A DNA stretch of 64,000 nt from Pseudomonadota bacterium (lineage in GTDB: Bacteria > Pseudomonadota > Gammaproteobacteria > Steroidobacterales > SZUA-146), in assembly GCA_039028935.1 (NCBI GenBank), contig JBCCHD010000012.1:42782-106781 (forward strand). The letters run 5' to 3'. This document shows positions 46,708 through 56,274 of this stretch, piece by piece. A program made the position numbers and the translations under genes. The notes beneath the pieces were generated by a model, which made no database searches, had not been told where the DNA came from, and saw only the letters and a program-made list of their open reading frames with translations. Positions within the stretch are counted from its first letter, which is position 1. Each line of letters starts with the position of its first letter.

Positions 46708-48681
46708 TCAGAAACCGAGTTTTCTAAGTATCGTAAACCACAGCACATCCAGTGGTCTGAACGCAAAATGAATCACGATCAACAGTATGATTATCCCAAC
46801 CAGTATGCCTGCTCCAATCAGCGCCCAATTCCGTCGAGACTTAGACTGATCGCGTCGATTGGCAATGACAGGAATCGATGCCAGAGGCGCCGAGCCGGCC
46901 ACATCGGTGAGGTCAACCGCTTTGCGCACAGCGCTGTCGAGGCTCTCGGCGATTACCGCCGCAGCGATCGTACCGAACATCGACAAAACGAGCCCCAAAA
47001 ACAACAGCGCAACGCGATTAGGCGAGTGTGCGGATGTGGGCGCAATTGGCGGCTCGATGAGGGTGAACTTCTGACCTTTTTGGCCGAGAATCACATCTTC
47101 TTCGAACTGCGACTGCCCCAGTTGGGCTTTGTAGTTTTGCAGCAGGGCGCGGCGGTCGGTGAGATCACGCATAATGGCGGAAAATTCGCGCTCAACCAGC
47201 GGCGCTTTGCTCAAAATATTTTGGTATTCCTGCGCTTTGCCATTCAGATCTTCCAGCGTGCCCATCAGCGAGCCCATTTTCGTCTGCACTTGCGCGAGAT
47301 TGGCTTGCAGATTGATGTAGGCCGGATTCGTCGGAATCTCTTCGCCATTGCGATTTTCCTGCCGAGTGGACACTTCGTTAATAAGACGTTTGCTGACAAA
47401 TCCCTCGGTACCATCACCCAATCGAATTCTCGCCCAGTTGCCCGCGTTCGAATCGATCAACGTTGCTTCGTCACCCTTGAGGAACGCGCCAACGATGGCC
47501 GAACCAGAAGACGCCTCGGCACGCACGTTTATGCTCTCGCGGACGCTCGACGCCGTGATGACTTTACGTCTTGAGCTGGTTGTCATGGCGGTGGAGCGAT
47601 CCGCTTCCAGCGACTCAAGCTGCCGCTGCAATCGTTTTACTTCCGGGTGCTCGTCGCTGTAATCGCGACGCGCCACGGCCAATTGCGCTTCGGCCTCTAG
47701 AATTTGATCATTGAGCGCGCTCAGGTCTTGGCCCGCATCGCCCCCTGCCTCGGCAATGAGCGTCGCCAACTGTTTCTCTAGTCGTCTCACATCCGGATGA
47801 TTGTTGCCGTAGCTTGCTTTGGCGGCGCGGAGTTGTCCGCGCGTCAACTCGATTTGCGCACGCGGATCGGTTATCGCCTCGAGCTGAGGATTACCGCCCG
47901 AAAACGGATCGGTTTGAATCAGTGATGACTGAAGGAAAATGCGCTGCTGCTCCAGTGCCGACACTTCACGCTGCACATCACCCGCATCGCGTTCTGTCTT
48001 TTGCATGAGCTGCATGATTAATGGCACGAACTCGGGCAACGCGCCTTCGTTCTCAGCCTTGAAGCGGGCTAATCGCTCCTCAAGATCGAGCACTTCCCGG
48101 TTGGTTTTCTCCACCTGCTCCTCAAAGAACGATACCTTTTGGTTCGCATCGGCAAGGCCCTGAGATTCGTTCTCGGTGCGATACAGCGTGACCAACGCAT
48201 TGGCCACTCTCTGTGCCATCACCGCGTTGCGATGATCAAAACTCAGATCGAATGCGATCGTTACGCGTGTTGGGCGACCGCTGCGAGGATCGATTACATC
48301 GGCACTCACCAAGTCTTGCCGAATGTCTTCTCGCATCTCCTCGATAATTTCACTGCGAGGCAATCGCTCGATATCGTCCCGGTACAGATCGTACTCATCG
48401 ATGATTGCCGAAAGATTGACCGAAGTGAGCGCACGCTGTTGAACTTTATAGACTCGAGCGTCGGCGTATTCGGTCGTCGAACGACGGCTGTCAAAATCGT
48501 CATCTACTTCCTGCTCTTCCAGCAAAATAGTAGCGGTCGACCGGTATACCGAGGGCAGTCCGATTGTAATGATCAGCGTGAGTGCCATAAGCGACAAAAA
48601 CGTGATCAGCATTTGCGTCTTGCGACGCTTAACGATGCTGATGTAGTCACGCAGCGAATTCGTTCGTTCTTGTAATTCCAT
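46708..48681 (-). CDS. Wzz-type chain-length determinant with inserted SH3b domain
   Basis: A 657-residue inner-membrane polysaccharide co-polymerase. One N-terminal span (~22-44) and one C-terminal span pair (~565-590 and ~632-652) flank a long periplasmic coiled coil (~180-365). Unusually, residues ~373-440 form a bacterial SH3 domain (SVRESINVRAEASSGSAIVG, then GNWARIRLGDGTEGFVSKRLI) placed between the coiled coil and the last helical hairpin (NPAYINLQANLAQVQ). SH3b domains often bind peptidoglycan or peptides. Its cytoplasmic partner is the tyrosine kinase encoded next. Confidence 0.9.
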   Translation of the reverse strand: MELQERTNSLRDYISIVKRRKTQMLITFLSLMALTLIITIGLPSVYRSTATILLEEQEVDDDFDSRRSTTEYADARVYKVQQRALTSVNLSAIIDEYDLYRDDIERLPRSEIIEEMREDIRQDLVSADVIDPRSGRPTRVTIAFDLSFDHRNAVMAQRVANALVTLYRTENESQGLADANQKVSFFEEQVEKTNREVLDLEERLARFKAENEGALPEFVPLIMQLMQKTERDAGDVQREVSALEQQRIFLQSSLIQTDPFSGGNPQLEAITDPRAQIELTRGQLRAAKASYGNNHPDVRRLEKQLATLIAEAGGDAGQDLSALNDQILEAEAQLAVARRDYSDEHPEVKRLQRQLESLEADRSTAMTTSSRRKVITASSVRESINVRAEASSGSAIVGAFLKGDEATLIDSNAGNWARIRLGDGTEGFVSKRLINEVSTRQENRNGEEIPTNPAYINLQANLAQVQTKMGSLMGTLEDLNGKAQEYQNILSKAPLVEREFSAIMRDLTDRRALLQNYKAQLGQSQFEEDVILGQKGQKFTLIEPPIAPTSAHSPNRVALLFLGLVLSMFGTIAAAVIAESLDSAVRKAVDLTDVAGSAPLASIPVIANRRDQSKSRRNWALIGAGILVGIIILLIVIHFAFRPLDVLWFTILRKLGF

Positions 48682-48705
48682 CTTGGGTTCCGGTTAATTT
48701 CTGAA

Positions 48706-49983
48706 TTATCGAGAAAATCGGGTTGGCGTAAATCGGTAGTTAAAACCAGCAAAAATATTGATGCCTTCGCGTCGACCACTGACGGTCAACGATTCAAACG
48801 TTCGGTAGAGCACGCCGCCATTCACGCTCAGCTTGTTGTCAATTTGCCAAATAACACGCGGGCCGACACGCAAGCCATCGCGCTCAAAAGGAATACTCTC
48901 GTCAATCGATGCCGTTTCAAAGCCGGCCACCAACAAAGAGCCGGTCAACTTCTCGGTAAATCGATAGGTCACATTGAGTGTGAAACTGTCACGCTCGGTT
49001 AAGAAGTTCAGGCCAGCTGGCGTCACTTCTCGGGCAAGCGAAAAGTCGACGCCGTAGGTTTCCCCTTGATAGGTGAGCCCTGTATCGAGAACAAAACCGT
49101 CCGACTTCCCTTCGCTTTGAATAATGCGCAGTGAGTTATCAATTTCGCGGCATCGTCGCTCATTCTCGTTCGTCACGTCTCGATAACCAACAGATCCGCG
49201 GTAACTGAGTTTTGTCGACGACTGTCGATTGAAACCGACACTGATGCCGAGCGTTTCGGAGTCAAAGCGGTCAATGCCGTCGAAGCCGAAAACACACGCG
49301 AAAAAGGAGTCGATCATCGCGGTGGGCGGAGCGGATTGGTACTCATTGCCAAATGCAGTGATGTCAAATCGTGTTTTTTCGTCCCACTGATGCGCCCACG
49401 ACACATCCGCCGTGTAGTAGTCGTAATCGCTAAACGAAAAGCCATCGAAATGGACATTCGAAAACGAGCCGCCGACGGTAAGCTGATTGGTGGGGTTCAT
49501 GGTCCAGGTTACCGAAGGGCGAAAATACTGACTGTCGCGTCGATCCACCTCAAAACCGATCACCCCTAACTCCTGCAGCTCGGTTCCGCGCGTGTTTTGT
49601 CGTGCGTTTTGGGCGACAAAGTTGAAGCTCAGCGTTTCGGTACGCCGTGTCATTTGAAGACTGACATTCTGATTGTCAAAGTCGAATTCATCATCGTCGA
49701 ACCGTTCGAGCGTGACGCGCGTATCGAGGGTCACTCGCCACTTCTCGGCCGATGCACTGGCCCGCAGACGCGGCGACAGCTCGAGTAGAAACGTCTCAAT
49801 GCGACGATCGTCTGGGCTCATCAGTAGGTTGTCGTTCTGAGTGAGACGAGAATTAAACGATGGCTCCAGCACGAATTCGGCCGCCGCGAGCGGCAGCGTT
49901 ACGCCGGCGCCGGCAAACGCCAGCACAAGCCTTGACCAACGCACGACTCGCGACTCGGGAAAACTGTAAGCGTTACGGAACAA
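48706..49983 (-). CDS. PEP-CTERM-locus outer-membrane beta-barrel protein
   Basis: A 425-residue protein: signal peptide (LVLAFAGAGVTLPLAAA), then repeated alternating-hydrophobic strands (VSLQMTRRTETLSFNFVAQN, LTVGGSFSNVHFDGF, FTLNVTYRFTEKLTGSLLVAG) ending in GFNYRFTP, the pattern of an outer-membrane barrel. Homologues are regular members of exosortase EPS loci and may help the polymer cross the outer membrane. It overlaps the export-protein gene by 11 bp. Confidence 0.88.
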   Translation of the reverse strand: MFRNAYSFPESRVVRWSRLVLAFAGAGVTLPLAAAEFVLEPSFNSRLTQNDNLLMSPDDRRIETFLLELSPRLRASASAEKWRVTLDTRVTLERFDDDEFDFDNQNVSLQMTRRTETLSFNFVAQNARQNTRGTELQELGVIGFEVDRRDSQYFRPSVTWTMNPTNQLTVGGSFSNVHFDGFSFSDYDYYTADVSWAHQWDEKTRFDITAFGNEYQSAPPTAMIDSFFACVFGFDGIDRFDSETLGISVGFNRQSSTKLSYRGSVGYRDVTNENERRCREIDNSLRIIQSEGKSDGFVLDTGLTYQGETYGVDFSLAREVTPAGLNFLTERDSFTLNVTYRFTEKLTGSLLVAGFETASIDESIPFERDGLRVGPRVIWQIDNKLSVNGGVLYRTFESLTVSGRREGINIFAGFNYRFTPTRFSR

Positions 49984-50545
49984 CTACCGTGTCCCCGCTC
50001 TGTAAGACAATGTTGGAGTCAAGCGAATTACCGTCTTTCACCGATCCATAGCGAAACGGGATAGCGATCTGATTACCGTTTGCATCGCGACGCAGCACAC
50101 GGATTTTATTCTCGGCGGCAAATGTGGTCAGACCACCGGCCAACGCCAACGCTTGCATCACATCTAACTGCTTGTTGATGACAAAGTCACCTGGACGCGC
50201 CACTTTGCCCAGCACATACACTTTGTTGCCATTGGTGCTTAACACCGCGACGGTCACCACCGCATCGGGCACGAACTCAGACAGCTTGGCCACGACACTC
50301 TGCTGCACTTCCTCAGTCGTACGTCCCGCCGCTTGCACTTGTCCGACGAGCGGAAAACTGATGCCGCCGTCCGGCCGTACCAATACTTCGCGATTCAGTT
50401 CTTCTTCTTTCCACACGGACACTAATAAAATGTCACCGGCATTGAGTTTGTATTCTTCCTGCGCCTGAGCGCTGCTAATCATCGCCAGAAAGCCCGCGAA
50501 AAGGCACAGTTTCCACGATTTTTCGAGAGCAAACATGCGTTTCAT
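49973..50545 (-). CDS. Polysaccharide export protein (Wza-like, short)
   Basis: A 190-residue secreted protein with a signal peptide ending SSAQA. YKLNAGDILLVSVWKEEELNREVLVRPDGGISFPLVGQVQAAG (three blocks) is the poly-export domain and VYVLGKVARPGDFVINKQLDVMQALALAGG an SLBB motif. It lacks the C-terminal transmembrane helix of full Wza, as usual for exosortase-locus members, and lacks a lipobox Cys. It is the first gene of the EPS block, ~284 bp downstream of the predicted sigma-54 start site. Confidence 0.93.
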   Translation of the reverse strand: MKRMFALEKSWKLCLFAGFLAMISSAQAQEEYKLNAGDILLVSVWKEEELNREVLVRPDGGISFPLVGQVQAAGRTTEEVQQSVVAKLSEFVPDAVVTVAVLSTNGNKVYVLGKVARPGDFVINKQLDVMQALALAGGLTTFAAENKIRVLRRDANGNQIAIPFRYGSVKDGNSLDSNIVLQSGDTVVVP

Positions 50546-51083
50546 TTTTCCTCCAAAAGAGCCAGTAACTTATTGAAAAACCAAGCGCGAAAGGGTATCG
50601 AAACCCCGTACCGCTTGCAACCGAAAGTATCTCCGGCCGCACAATATATCAGTGCTTCAGGGCAGAAATCGGACAATTCGGTCACACTCCGAACAGACAG
50701 CCGCATCTCTCGCCGTCTAAACGCTCAGAATCCCCCATTCGATGGTGCTGACCGGCGCCGGGTGGTGGCATTGTTATAGGACGTTATACGGGTCAGTCTG
50801 GGCGGCGCCGTATGCTCGATGCTCGCCTTGCCCATCTCTTTGCAGGATTCAAGCCAAAAGCTTAATATTTTTATTTTTCAGTTAGTTATCGACTTTACTT
50901 AAAGTGTTGAATTGTAGGGTGTAAAGCGGTTCGACAACATCGGCCCGCCACATCGGACATAACCTGCTTCGCTGTCGAACCCGCTCCCTTCCTTAGGGTG
51001 TCGGCGGGTCCGCGAGTTCAACCCGATTCGCGCGCGCCCGCACCATCGGTTTCGCAGTGCAAATAGCCAGCTCGCCGATGCGA
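50546..51083. other. EPS-locus leader and promoter region
   Basis: About 540 bp with no supported gene. Contains a sigma-54 site at 50841-50857, an AT-rich stretch at 50858-50900 upstream of it on the minus strand, and a long ~280-nt untranslated leader. I see no clear activator palindrome. Its right end is the 3' flank of the DUF1295 gene, with no intrinsic terminator visible. Confidence 0.6.
50841..50857 (-). promoter_or_regulatory. Sigma-54 promoter candidate for the EPS locus
   Basis: TTGGCTTGAATCCTGCA on the minus strand matches YTGGCACG-N4-TTGCW at the invariant GG and GC with exact 10-nt spacing, with two mismatches in the -24 block and one in the -12 block. It precedes the first gene of the EPS block by ~300 bp. 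RpoN dependence is known for related PEP-CTERM systems; here it is inferred. Confidence 0.62.
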
Positions 51084-52067
51084 CTATCGGTCCTTCGGCA
51101 GTGGAAAAAATCGACGGGTGCGCTGCTGATAATCGGCATACGCGGGGCGTTTCTGGACCGAATAATATTCAGATGGCACCGCACCCGAATAATAAACCAG
51201 CGTGTTGTACATGTAGTAGGACACCAAAGCGGCACCGGCACCAAGACCGACCCAGACCAGTAAGGATTCGTGCCGATACAGTGATAGCCAGGCGGGAATG
51301 GCGGCGATCAGCAGACCGTTCCAGCCCATCCACTGTCCAAAGTAGTTGGGATGACGGCTATACGCCCAAAGGCCGATGTCACACACGCTGTCTGCACTAC
51401 CCACTCGCCGCTGCACCCGGATAAATCGGCGTTTTTGTCGATCCGCGATTTCCTCGAATGCGAACGAGAGCAGCCAAATGGATATCCCCACTCCTTCTAA
51501 CATTGAGAAAGTCGGCGCAGGATTTGCCGCGATAATCAGGGCTGGAAAGGCAAGAAACGAGGCGTTGAATGCGCCCTGAGCAATCACCTCGGTCTGGGCC
51601 GCCAACATCGTGTTGGCTTTTCCGGCCTTTTTCCATCGTCGCCGCTGATACGCATAACGGGGTAATTCCACCGTGAGGTGGCCCGACCACCAGTGTCGCA
51701 GGGCCATGAACCCCATTCTGGCGCCGATAAATAGATAGATCGCGCCGATTAACCATACTCGTGGCCCATGACCGTCCATTACCGCCACCGTCACCAACCC
51801 AATCAAGACAATACCCAGCGGCCAGCCAATGTCGACGTAAGACATTCGCTCAGTGCGATAGAGCGGCAGACACACAACCAGCGCAAACAACACGCCTTGG
51901 CACAGCGCATTAACGAACGCCGCGGCCGCCAGCGCCTCGCTGAGCAAAAGAACAGTCAGACCAAGAACAAAGGGAATGAGAATCGAGAGGTATTTCAACT
52001 CGTAGTCACCGAAGTCGGGGGAGTCGCGTGGGAATGGCAACCCGTCAGAGGCGCCAATCCGACGCAT
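51084..52067 (-). CDS. DUF1295 / steroid-5-alpha-reductase-like membrane protein
   Basis: Up to 327 residues with ~7 hydrophobic segments. The C-terminal DIGLWAYSRHPNYFGQWMGWNG and SEYYSVQKRPAYADYQQRTRRFFPLP are diagnostic for DUF1295, a family related to isoprenylcysteine methyltransferases and 5-alpha reductases. The substrate is unknown. The first ~23 residues are polar and may not be translated; a TTG at 51998 starts just before the first helix, but neither start has a strong ribosome site. Confidence 0.87.
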   Translation of the reverse strand: MRRIGASDGLPFPRDSPDFGDYELKYLSILIPFVLGLTVLLLSEALAAAAFVNALCQGVLFALVVCLPLYRTERMSYVDIGWPLGIVLIGLVTVAVMDGHGPRVWLIGAIYLFIGARMGFMALRHWWSGHLTVELPRYAYQRRRWKKAGKANTMLAAQTEVIAQGAFNASFLAFPALIIAANPAPTFSMLEGVGISIWLLSFAFEEIADRQKRRFIRVQRRVGSADSVCDIGLWAYSRHPNYFGQWMGWNGLLIAAIPAWLSLYRHESLLVWVGLGAGAALVSYYMYNTLVYYSGAVPSEYYSVQKRPAYADYQQRTRRFFPLPKDR

Positions 52068-52142
52068 TGCGGTGGACGACTCGACTATTGCCCGAACGAA
52101 CCATGTGGTCTGATCAAGCCGATTCGATCACGAAATGGGAAG

Positions 52143-52233
52143 TGGCGGAGAGGGAGGGATTCGAACCCTCGAAAGGCTACAAACCTTTGCTGGTTTTCAA
52201 GACCAGTGCATTCAACCGCTCTGCCACCTCTCC
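52143..52233 (-). tRNA. tRNA-Ser(UGA)
   Basis: A 91-nt class II tRNA with a 7-bp acceptor stem (GGAGAGG/CCTCTCC), anticodon loop CTTGAAA giving UGA, a long variable arm, T-loop GGTTCGAATCC, discriminator G and an encoded CCA at 52143-52145. It lies in a 320-bp gap between the DUF1295 gene and the divergent MscS gene. Confidence 0.96.
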
Positions 52234-52387
52234 GGCGTAGGCGCTACTTCTCGCGCATTTTCGCTGGAGTTGGCGAAAGTATCAACGACTTTTTTCTTCA
52301 GGCGCGTCGACAAGAGGATACCCAGCCGCACTCATTCGCCTGTTTTCTGAACTGGGTTTTTGCATAACAAGTCAGTACACTCGCGTC

Positions 52388-54982
52388 ATGTTGACCGAGC
52401 TTATCGCCTCGCCCCGGGCTGCGCTGCAGCGGGATTGCGACCCTGCGACGATCCTCTCTCTCGATCTCGCGCCTCGCCTCTTCGCGCCTTTTGCCATTCT
52501 CGCGACACTCCTCGCCACCCTTTTGCCGCCGATCGTCAGTGCCCAAACCGATCAGCCGATCAACTCCGACGAGCAGCTTGCCAGCTGGGAGCAGCGGTTG
52601 GATATGCTGGAACAGGCGCTTGACCGTACCGATATCGATGAAACACTAGCGGCGCGCGTTAAGACGCAGGCAGCCACCTATCGTGCCGAAGCACAAAGCT
52701 GCATCGATGCCGAAGAAGCCAAAATCGAACAGCTTGAGTCAGACCTGGCGCTGCTGGGGGCAGATCCCGTACCGCCGGAAGAACCGGAATCCACCGAGAC
52801 AGACGATCCCCCCAAAGACTCGGTCGAGGAAGCGAATGACTTTGATCTGCGCCAGCTCGACATTGCTAATGCAATCACACAGCTTACCGTGCGGGTAAAA
52901 GAATGCCGGTTCTTGATTTTGCGCTCAGAGCGCATCGCTACCCGCGCGGCGAACACACAACAAGCCCTGAGCGCGGCGCGACTGGGTAGCCAAGGGCCAC
53001 GGTTTTTTACGCAGTTGCTGGCGGCCATCAAACAACCTCAACACGTCTACGACGAGCTACAAACCGCGTTCTCGCACGAGTTGGAGCGCGGTCGACTCAG
53101 CGATGGGCGACTCGTGCGGCTGATCAGCGTCGCGGTGTTGGGTTGGTTGGTTGGCTGGTTACTGGGCAACTGGATGCTGCGCTGGAGCCAACAGCAACGC
53201 GGACGTGGCGGCGAGCCGACGCTGCTCACGGTACTCGCCCGCCACAGCCATGATTATTTGCGTTGGTTACTCTTTGGCATCGCAAGCTCGGCCATGCTGT
53301 TTATTTACTTCGCACCAGACGCCGTTGAATCACTGTTGTTTCGATTGTCCGTGGCGATTCTTCTTCTGGCCATGGGCCATATTGTGATCCGATGGATTAT
53401 CGGGCCCTATTCGCCAGGGGCAGATTTTTTGGCGTCGCCGGATCTACCCCCGCTTATCGAGCGTCGACTGCTCTTGTTGGTTGTCTCAACACTCGTCGCA
53501 TTGGTGTCGCTGGGTTTTGGTGCGTTTTCTGATAGCGCGAGTCAGTCCCATCTGTTGCTGCGCGCATTCGTCGTGTTGTTCTTAGCCACGGCATTGCTAT
53601 GGTTACTGGCCGCAGCACGCGAACTGCCGTCGATGCGCGGCAAACTCTTACCACTTCGCATATTGCTGACGCTCGCTGCACTTGCCGCCGTGATCGCCGA
53701 GTTCAGCGGCTACCGCAATCTCACCAACCATCTTTTGACGGCAAGCCTGATCTCACTCAGCGCAGGATTGGTGCTGTGGACGGTACTGTGGATAATCCGC
53801 TCGCTTATGCGGGGACTCACCCACGGCACAAGCACGCTGAGCTATCAGATGCGCAGCTGGATGGGTATGCGGCCATCCGAAACCCGCGCCGAACTTGGTT
53901 GGATAAGGCTAATTCTAAATTTCGTGCTGTGGATTTGGTTTGCCGCCATTCTTATCTCGGCTTGGGACACCACCGGCAACTGGTTGCCCTCCCTTCGCAA
54001 TCAGCTCGCGCAAGGCATTCCCCTGGGTGGCGACGCAACGCTCGTACTCACCGATATGCTCATCGGCCTTGGCGTTTTCGGTTTGATACTGCTCATTACC
54101 ACGTGGATCAAAGCACGGCTCAGCACTCGCTGGCTCCGCGACACCGGCATGGATCGTGGTTCGCGTGACGCCGTCGTCACGCTGAGCGGTTACGTCGGCT
54201 TCGTGATAGCCACGGTGGTTGGCCTCACTACGGCAGGCGTTGACTTCAAGAGTCTTGCCATCGTTGTCGGTGCGCTGTCCGTGGGTATTGGTTTTGGTCT
54301 ACAAAATATCGTCAGTAATTTTGTATCCGGACTTATCCTGTTATTCGAACGCCCGATCAAAGCGGGCGATTATGTCAGCGTCGGTGCGCTGGAAGGCAGC
54401 GTAAAACAGATCCGAATTCGTTCGACCGAAATCGAAACACTCGATCGGCAAACGGTTATTGTGCCGAACTCAGAACTGGTATCGACGCAGGTTACAAACT
54501 GGGTGCTGCACGATACCCACGGGCGTTTGCGACTGGTGGTGGGCGTGGCGTATGGCTCGGACACTGAGAAAGTCCGAGATATTCTCGAACGCGTTGCCGC
54601 CGATCACCCGGAAGTTCTCGACAAAGGCCCGACGCCTAAACCACGCGCGCTGTTCATGAACTTTGGCGATAGTTCATTGGATTTCGAACTACGCGTGTGG
54701 CTCCGTCAAATCGAAAAACGCTTTTTGGTTTCGTCCGATCTAAATTTCGCCATCGACAAGGCGTTTCGAGAGGCGGGTATTGAGATTCCGTTTCCACAAC
54801 GCGACCTGCACATTAAATCCTGGTCGAACGATGTCCACGTAGGCGTCGATGCCGAATTTGAGGAGGAAAAGCCGTCGGACTTGCCGGCTGAATCGCCGTC
54901 TGAGCGTGTGGATGATGCCGCATCGGAAGAATCGAAAGACGATGTCGATACGCCCAACAAAACCGACAACCGACCTGAGTAA
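52388..54982 (+). CDS. Large MscS-family mechanosensitive channel
   Basis: An 864-residue inner-membrane channel that opens under tension to release solutes. The N-terminus has a signal-like segment ending PPIVSAQ and a periplasmic coiled-coil region (~30-195) with an acidic Pro/Glu-rich linker, then ~10 membrane spans. The MscS core is LAIVVGALSVGIGFGLQNIVSNFVSG (~625-650, pore helix), then FERPIKAGDYVSVG and VIVPNSELVSTQVTNW in the beta domain. It is longer than MscS (286) and resembles MscK/YbdG-like relatives. The acidic C-terminal tail (~820-864) is low complexity. Confidence 0.93.
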   Translation: MLTELIASPRAALQRDCDPATILSLDLAPRLFAPFAILATLLATLLPPIVSAQTDQPINSDEQLASWEQRLDMLEQALDRTDIDETLAARVKTQAATYRAEAQSCIDAEEAKIEQLESDLALLGADPVPPEEPESTETDDPPKDSVEEANDFDLRQLDIANAITQLTVRVKECRFLILRSERIATRAANTQQALSAARLGSQGPRFFTQLLAAIKQPQHVYDELQTAFSHELERGRLSDGRLVRLISVAVLGWLVGWLLGNWMLRWSQQQRGRGGEPTLLTVLARHSHDYLRWLLFGIASSAMLFIYFAPDAVESLLFRLSVAILLLAMGHIVIRWIIGPYSPGADFLASPDLPPLIERRLLLLVVSTLVALVSLGFGAFSDSASQSHLLLRAFVVLFLATALLWLLAAARELPSMRGKLLPLRILLTLAALAAVIAEFSGYRNLTNHLLTASLISLSAGLVLWTVLWIIRSLMRGLTHGTSTLSYQMRSWMGMRPSETRAELGWIRLILNFVLWIWFAAILISAWDTTGNWLPSLRNQLAQGIPLGGDATLVLTDMLIGLGVFGLILLITTWIKARLSTRWLRDTGMDRGSRDAVVTLSGYVGFVIATVVGLTTAGVDFKSLAIVVGALSVGIGFGLQNIVSNFVSGLILLFERPIKAGDYVSVGALEGSVKQIRIRSTEIETLDRQTVIVPNSELVSTQVTNWVLHDTHGRLRLVVGVAYGSDTEKVRDILERVAADHPEVLDKGPTPKPRALFMNFGDSSLDFELRVWLRQIEKRFLVSSDLNFAIDKAFREAGIEIPFPQRDLHIKSWSNDVHVGVDAEFEEEKPSDLPAESPSERVDDAASEESKDDVDTPNKTDNRPE

Positions 54983-55050
54983 CACCGACCTGCCCGTTAG
55001 GTCGATCAACTAGCGCGACAACGAGACTCCCCAGTCGGTTAACCGACCCA

Positions 55051-56274
55051 TCACCCGCGCGCATGCACCTTCAGTGTTTCACCGATGTCGTTGAGTATGT
55101 GGCGCAGCGAATCATAGTCGGGGTGGCGCACACGCAGCCACGCATTCGCCATGTAGCCGGCTTCCACCGGCTGCGTGGGCGTACCCGGATTGGGTAGATG
55201 TGCCGCGACAATTCGATCATTGTATTTTTGCGTGACGTGCTCAACGCCCGAGTAGCCCACAATATGGCCGTCTCGATCAGGGCGCAAGGCGATCATGCCC
55301 GCCGCATAGCGTCGCGATGGGGCGGTATGCACCTTGCCGTGCGTTAACGCACAGGCCCACTCGAAATACAGATCAAAATCGTTTGCGGCGTTATACACAT
55401 CCCATTGCCCAACTCCTGGTGGACGACAACCAATCTCAGAAAACTTGAGGCCTTTTGGCCCAAAGAACCACTCCATGTGCGTTGCCGACGTTTCGATATC
55501 CAGTGCCTTAATAACCTTACGTGCCAATTCGCGCACTTCGCTGTAGCCGGGCTCATCAATGCGGTTGGTTGCCACCATCTGAGGCGATATCCAGCGTTCC
55601 CGCATCGCTTCCAGCACATTAGGAAAGTAGTGCGTAATGAACTCGTGCTGCACTTCGCCATTAATCGTCAAGGTATCAAGAAACCCCTCATGGCCCTCTA
55701 TAAACTCCTCGATCGCGACCGCATGACCATCGGCCAGTCCCGATTCAATGATCACCCGCTCAAGGTCGCCGTCACTGTTGAGTTTGAACGTTCCGGACGC
55801 ACCGGCTCCATCTGGTGGCTTAACAATGAGCGGATAACCGACGCTGTCGGCAAACGCACGGGCATCCTCCGGGGTTCGTGCTCGCGTCGACTGCGCGCAG
55901 GGGATGCCTGCATTGCGCAGCGCGTCTTTCATCGCTGGCTTATCGCGACACAAAAAGGCCGTTTTTACCGACGTGCCGGGAATGGCTGTCGCCTCGCGCA
56001 CTTTCGCCACCGGCATGATGTGTGCTTCGACAGTCGCCTCAATACGGTCAACCCATACTTTGCTTTGAATACCGCGCACAGCCTCGAGTAGAGATGGCTC
56101 ATGTACAACTGATGCCACCTGCACATATTCGCTAAGCCAATGCTTAGTTTCAGCATCGAGGTACTCTCTTGGGCGTTCGCCAATACCAATGACGTTGGCG
56201 CCAGCGGCATGGAGCGCACGCACAAATTCGCGTTGATTGCTTGGAAAAGACGGCTCAATAAAAATGATGTTCAT
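55051..56274 (-). CDS. ATP-grasp ligase, CPS-like (A)
   Basis: A 407-residue cytoplasmic ATP-grasp enzyme, expected to join a carboxylate to an amine or thiol with ATP. ATP-binding parts: YPLIVKPPDGAGASGTFKL, AIEEFIEGHEGFLDTL, and HMEWFFGPKGLKFSEIGCRPPG, the last with metal-binding acids. An N-terminal Rossmann-like domain starts MNIIFIEPSFPSNQREFVRAL, matching the two other family members nearby. It overlaps glgA by 4 bp (ATGA). The substrates cannot be named. Its pairing with a glycogen synthase gene is unusual. Confidence 0.87.
   Translation of the reverse strand: MNIIFIEPSFPSNQREFVRALHAAGANVIGIGERPREYLDAETKHWLSEYVQVASVVHEPSLLEAVRGIQSKVWVDRIEATVEAHIMPVAKVREATAIPGTSVKTAFLCRDKPAMKDALRNAGIPCAQSTRARTPEDARAFADSVGYPLIVKPPDGAGASGTFKLNSDGDLERVIIESGLADGHAVAIEEFIEGHEGFLDTLTINGEVQHEFITHYFPNVLEAMRERWISPQMVATNRIDEPGYSEVRELARKVIKALDIETSATHMEWFFGPKGLKFSEIGCRPPGVGQWDVYNAANDFDLYFEWACALTHGKVHTAPSRRYAAGMIALRPDRDGHIVGYSGVEHVTQKYNDRIVAAHLPNPGTPTQPVEAGYMANAWLRVRHPDYDSLRHILNDIGETLKVHARG

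Noticed and set aside
54986..55004. CGACCT/AGGTCG hairpin between the convergent MscS and ATP-grasp genes
   Set aside because: Six-bp stem with no T-run; too weak to call a terminator.
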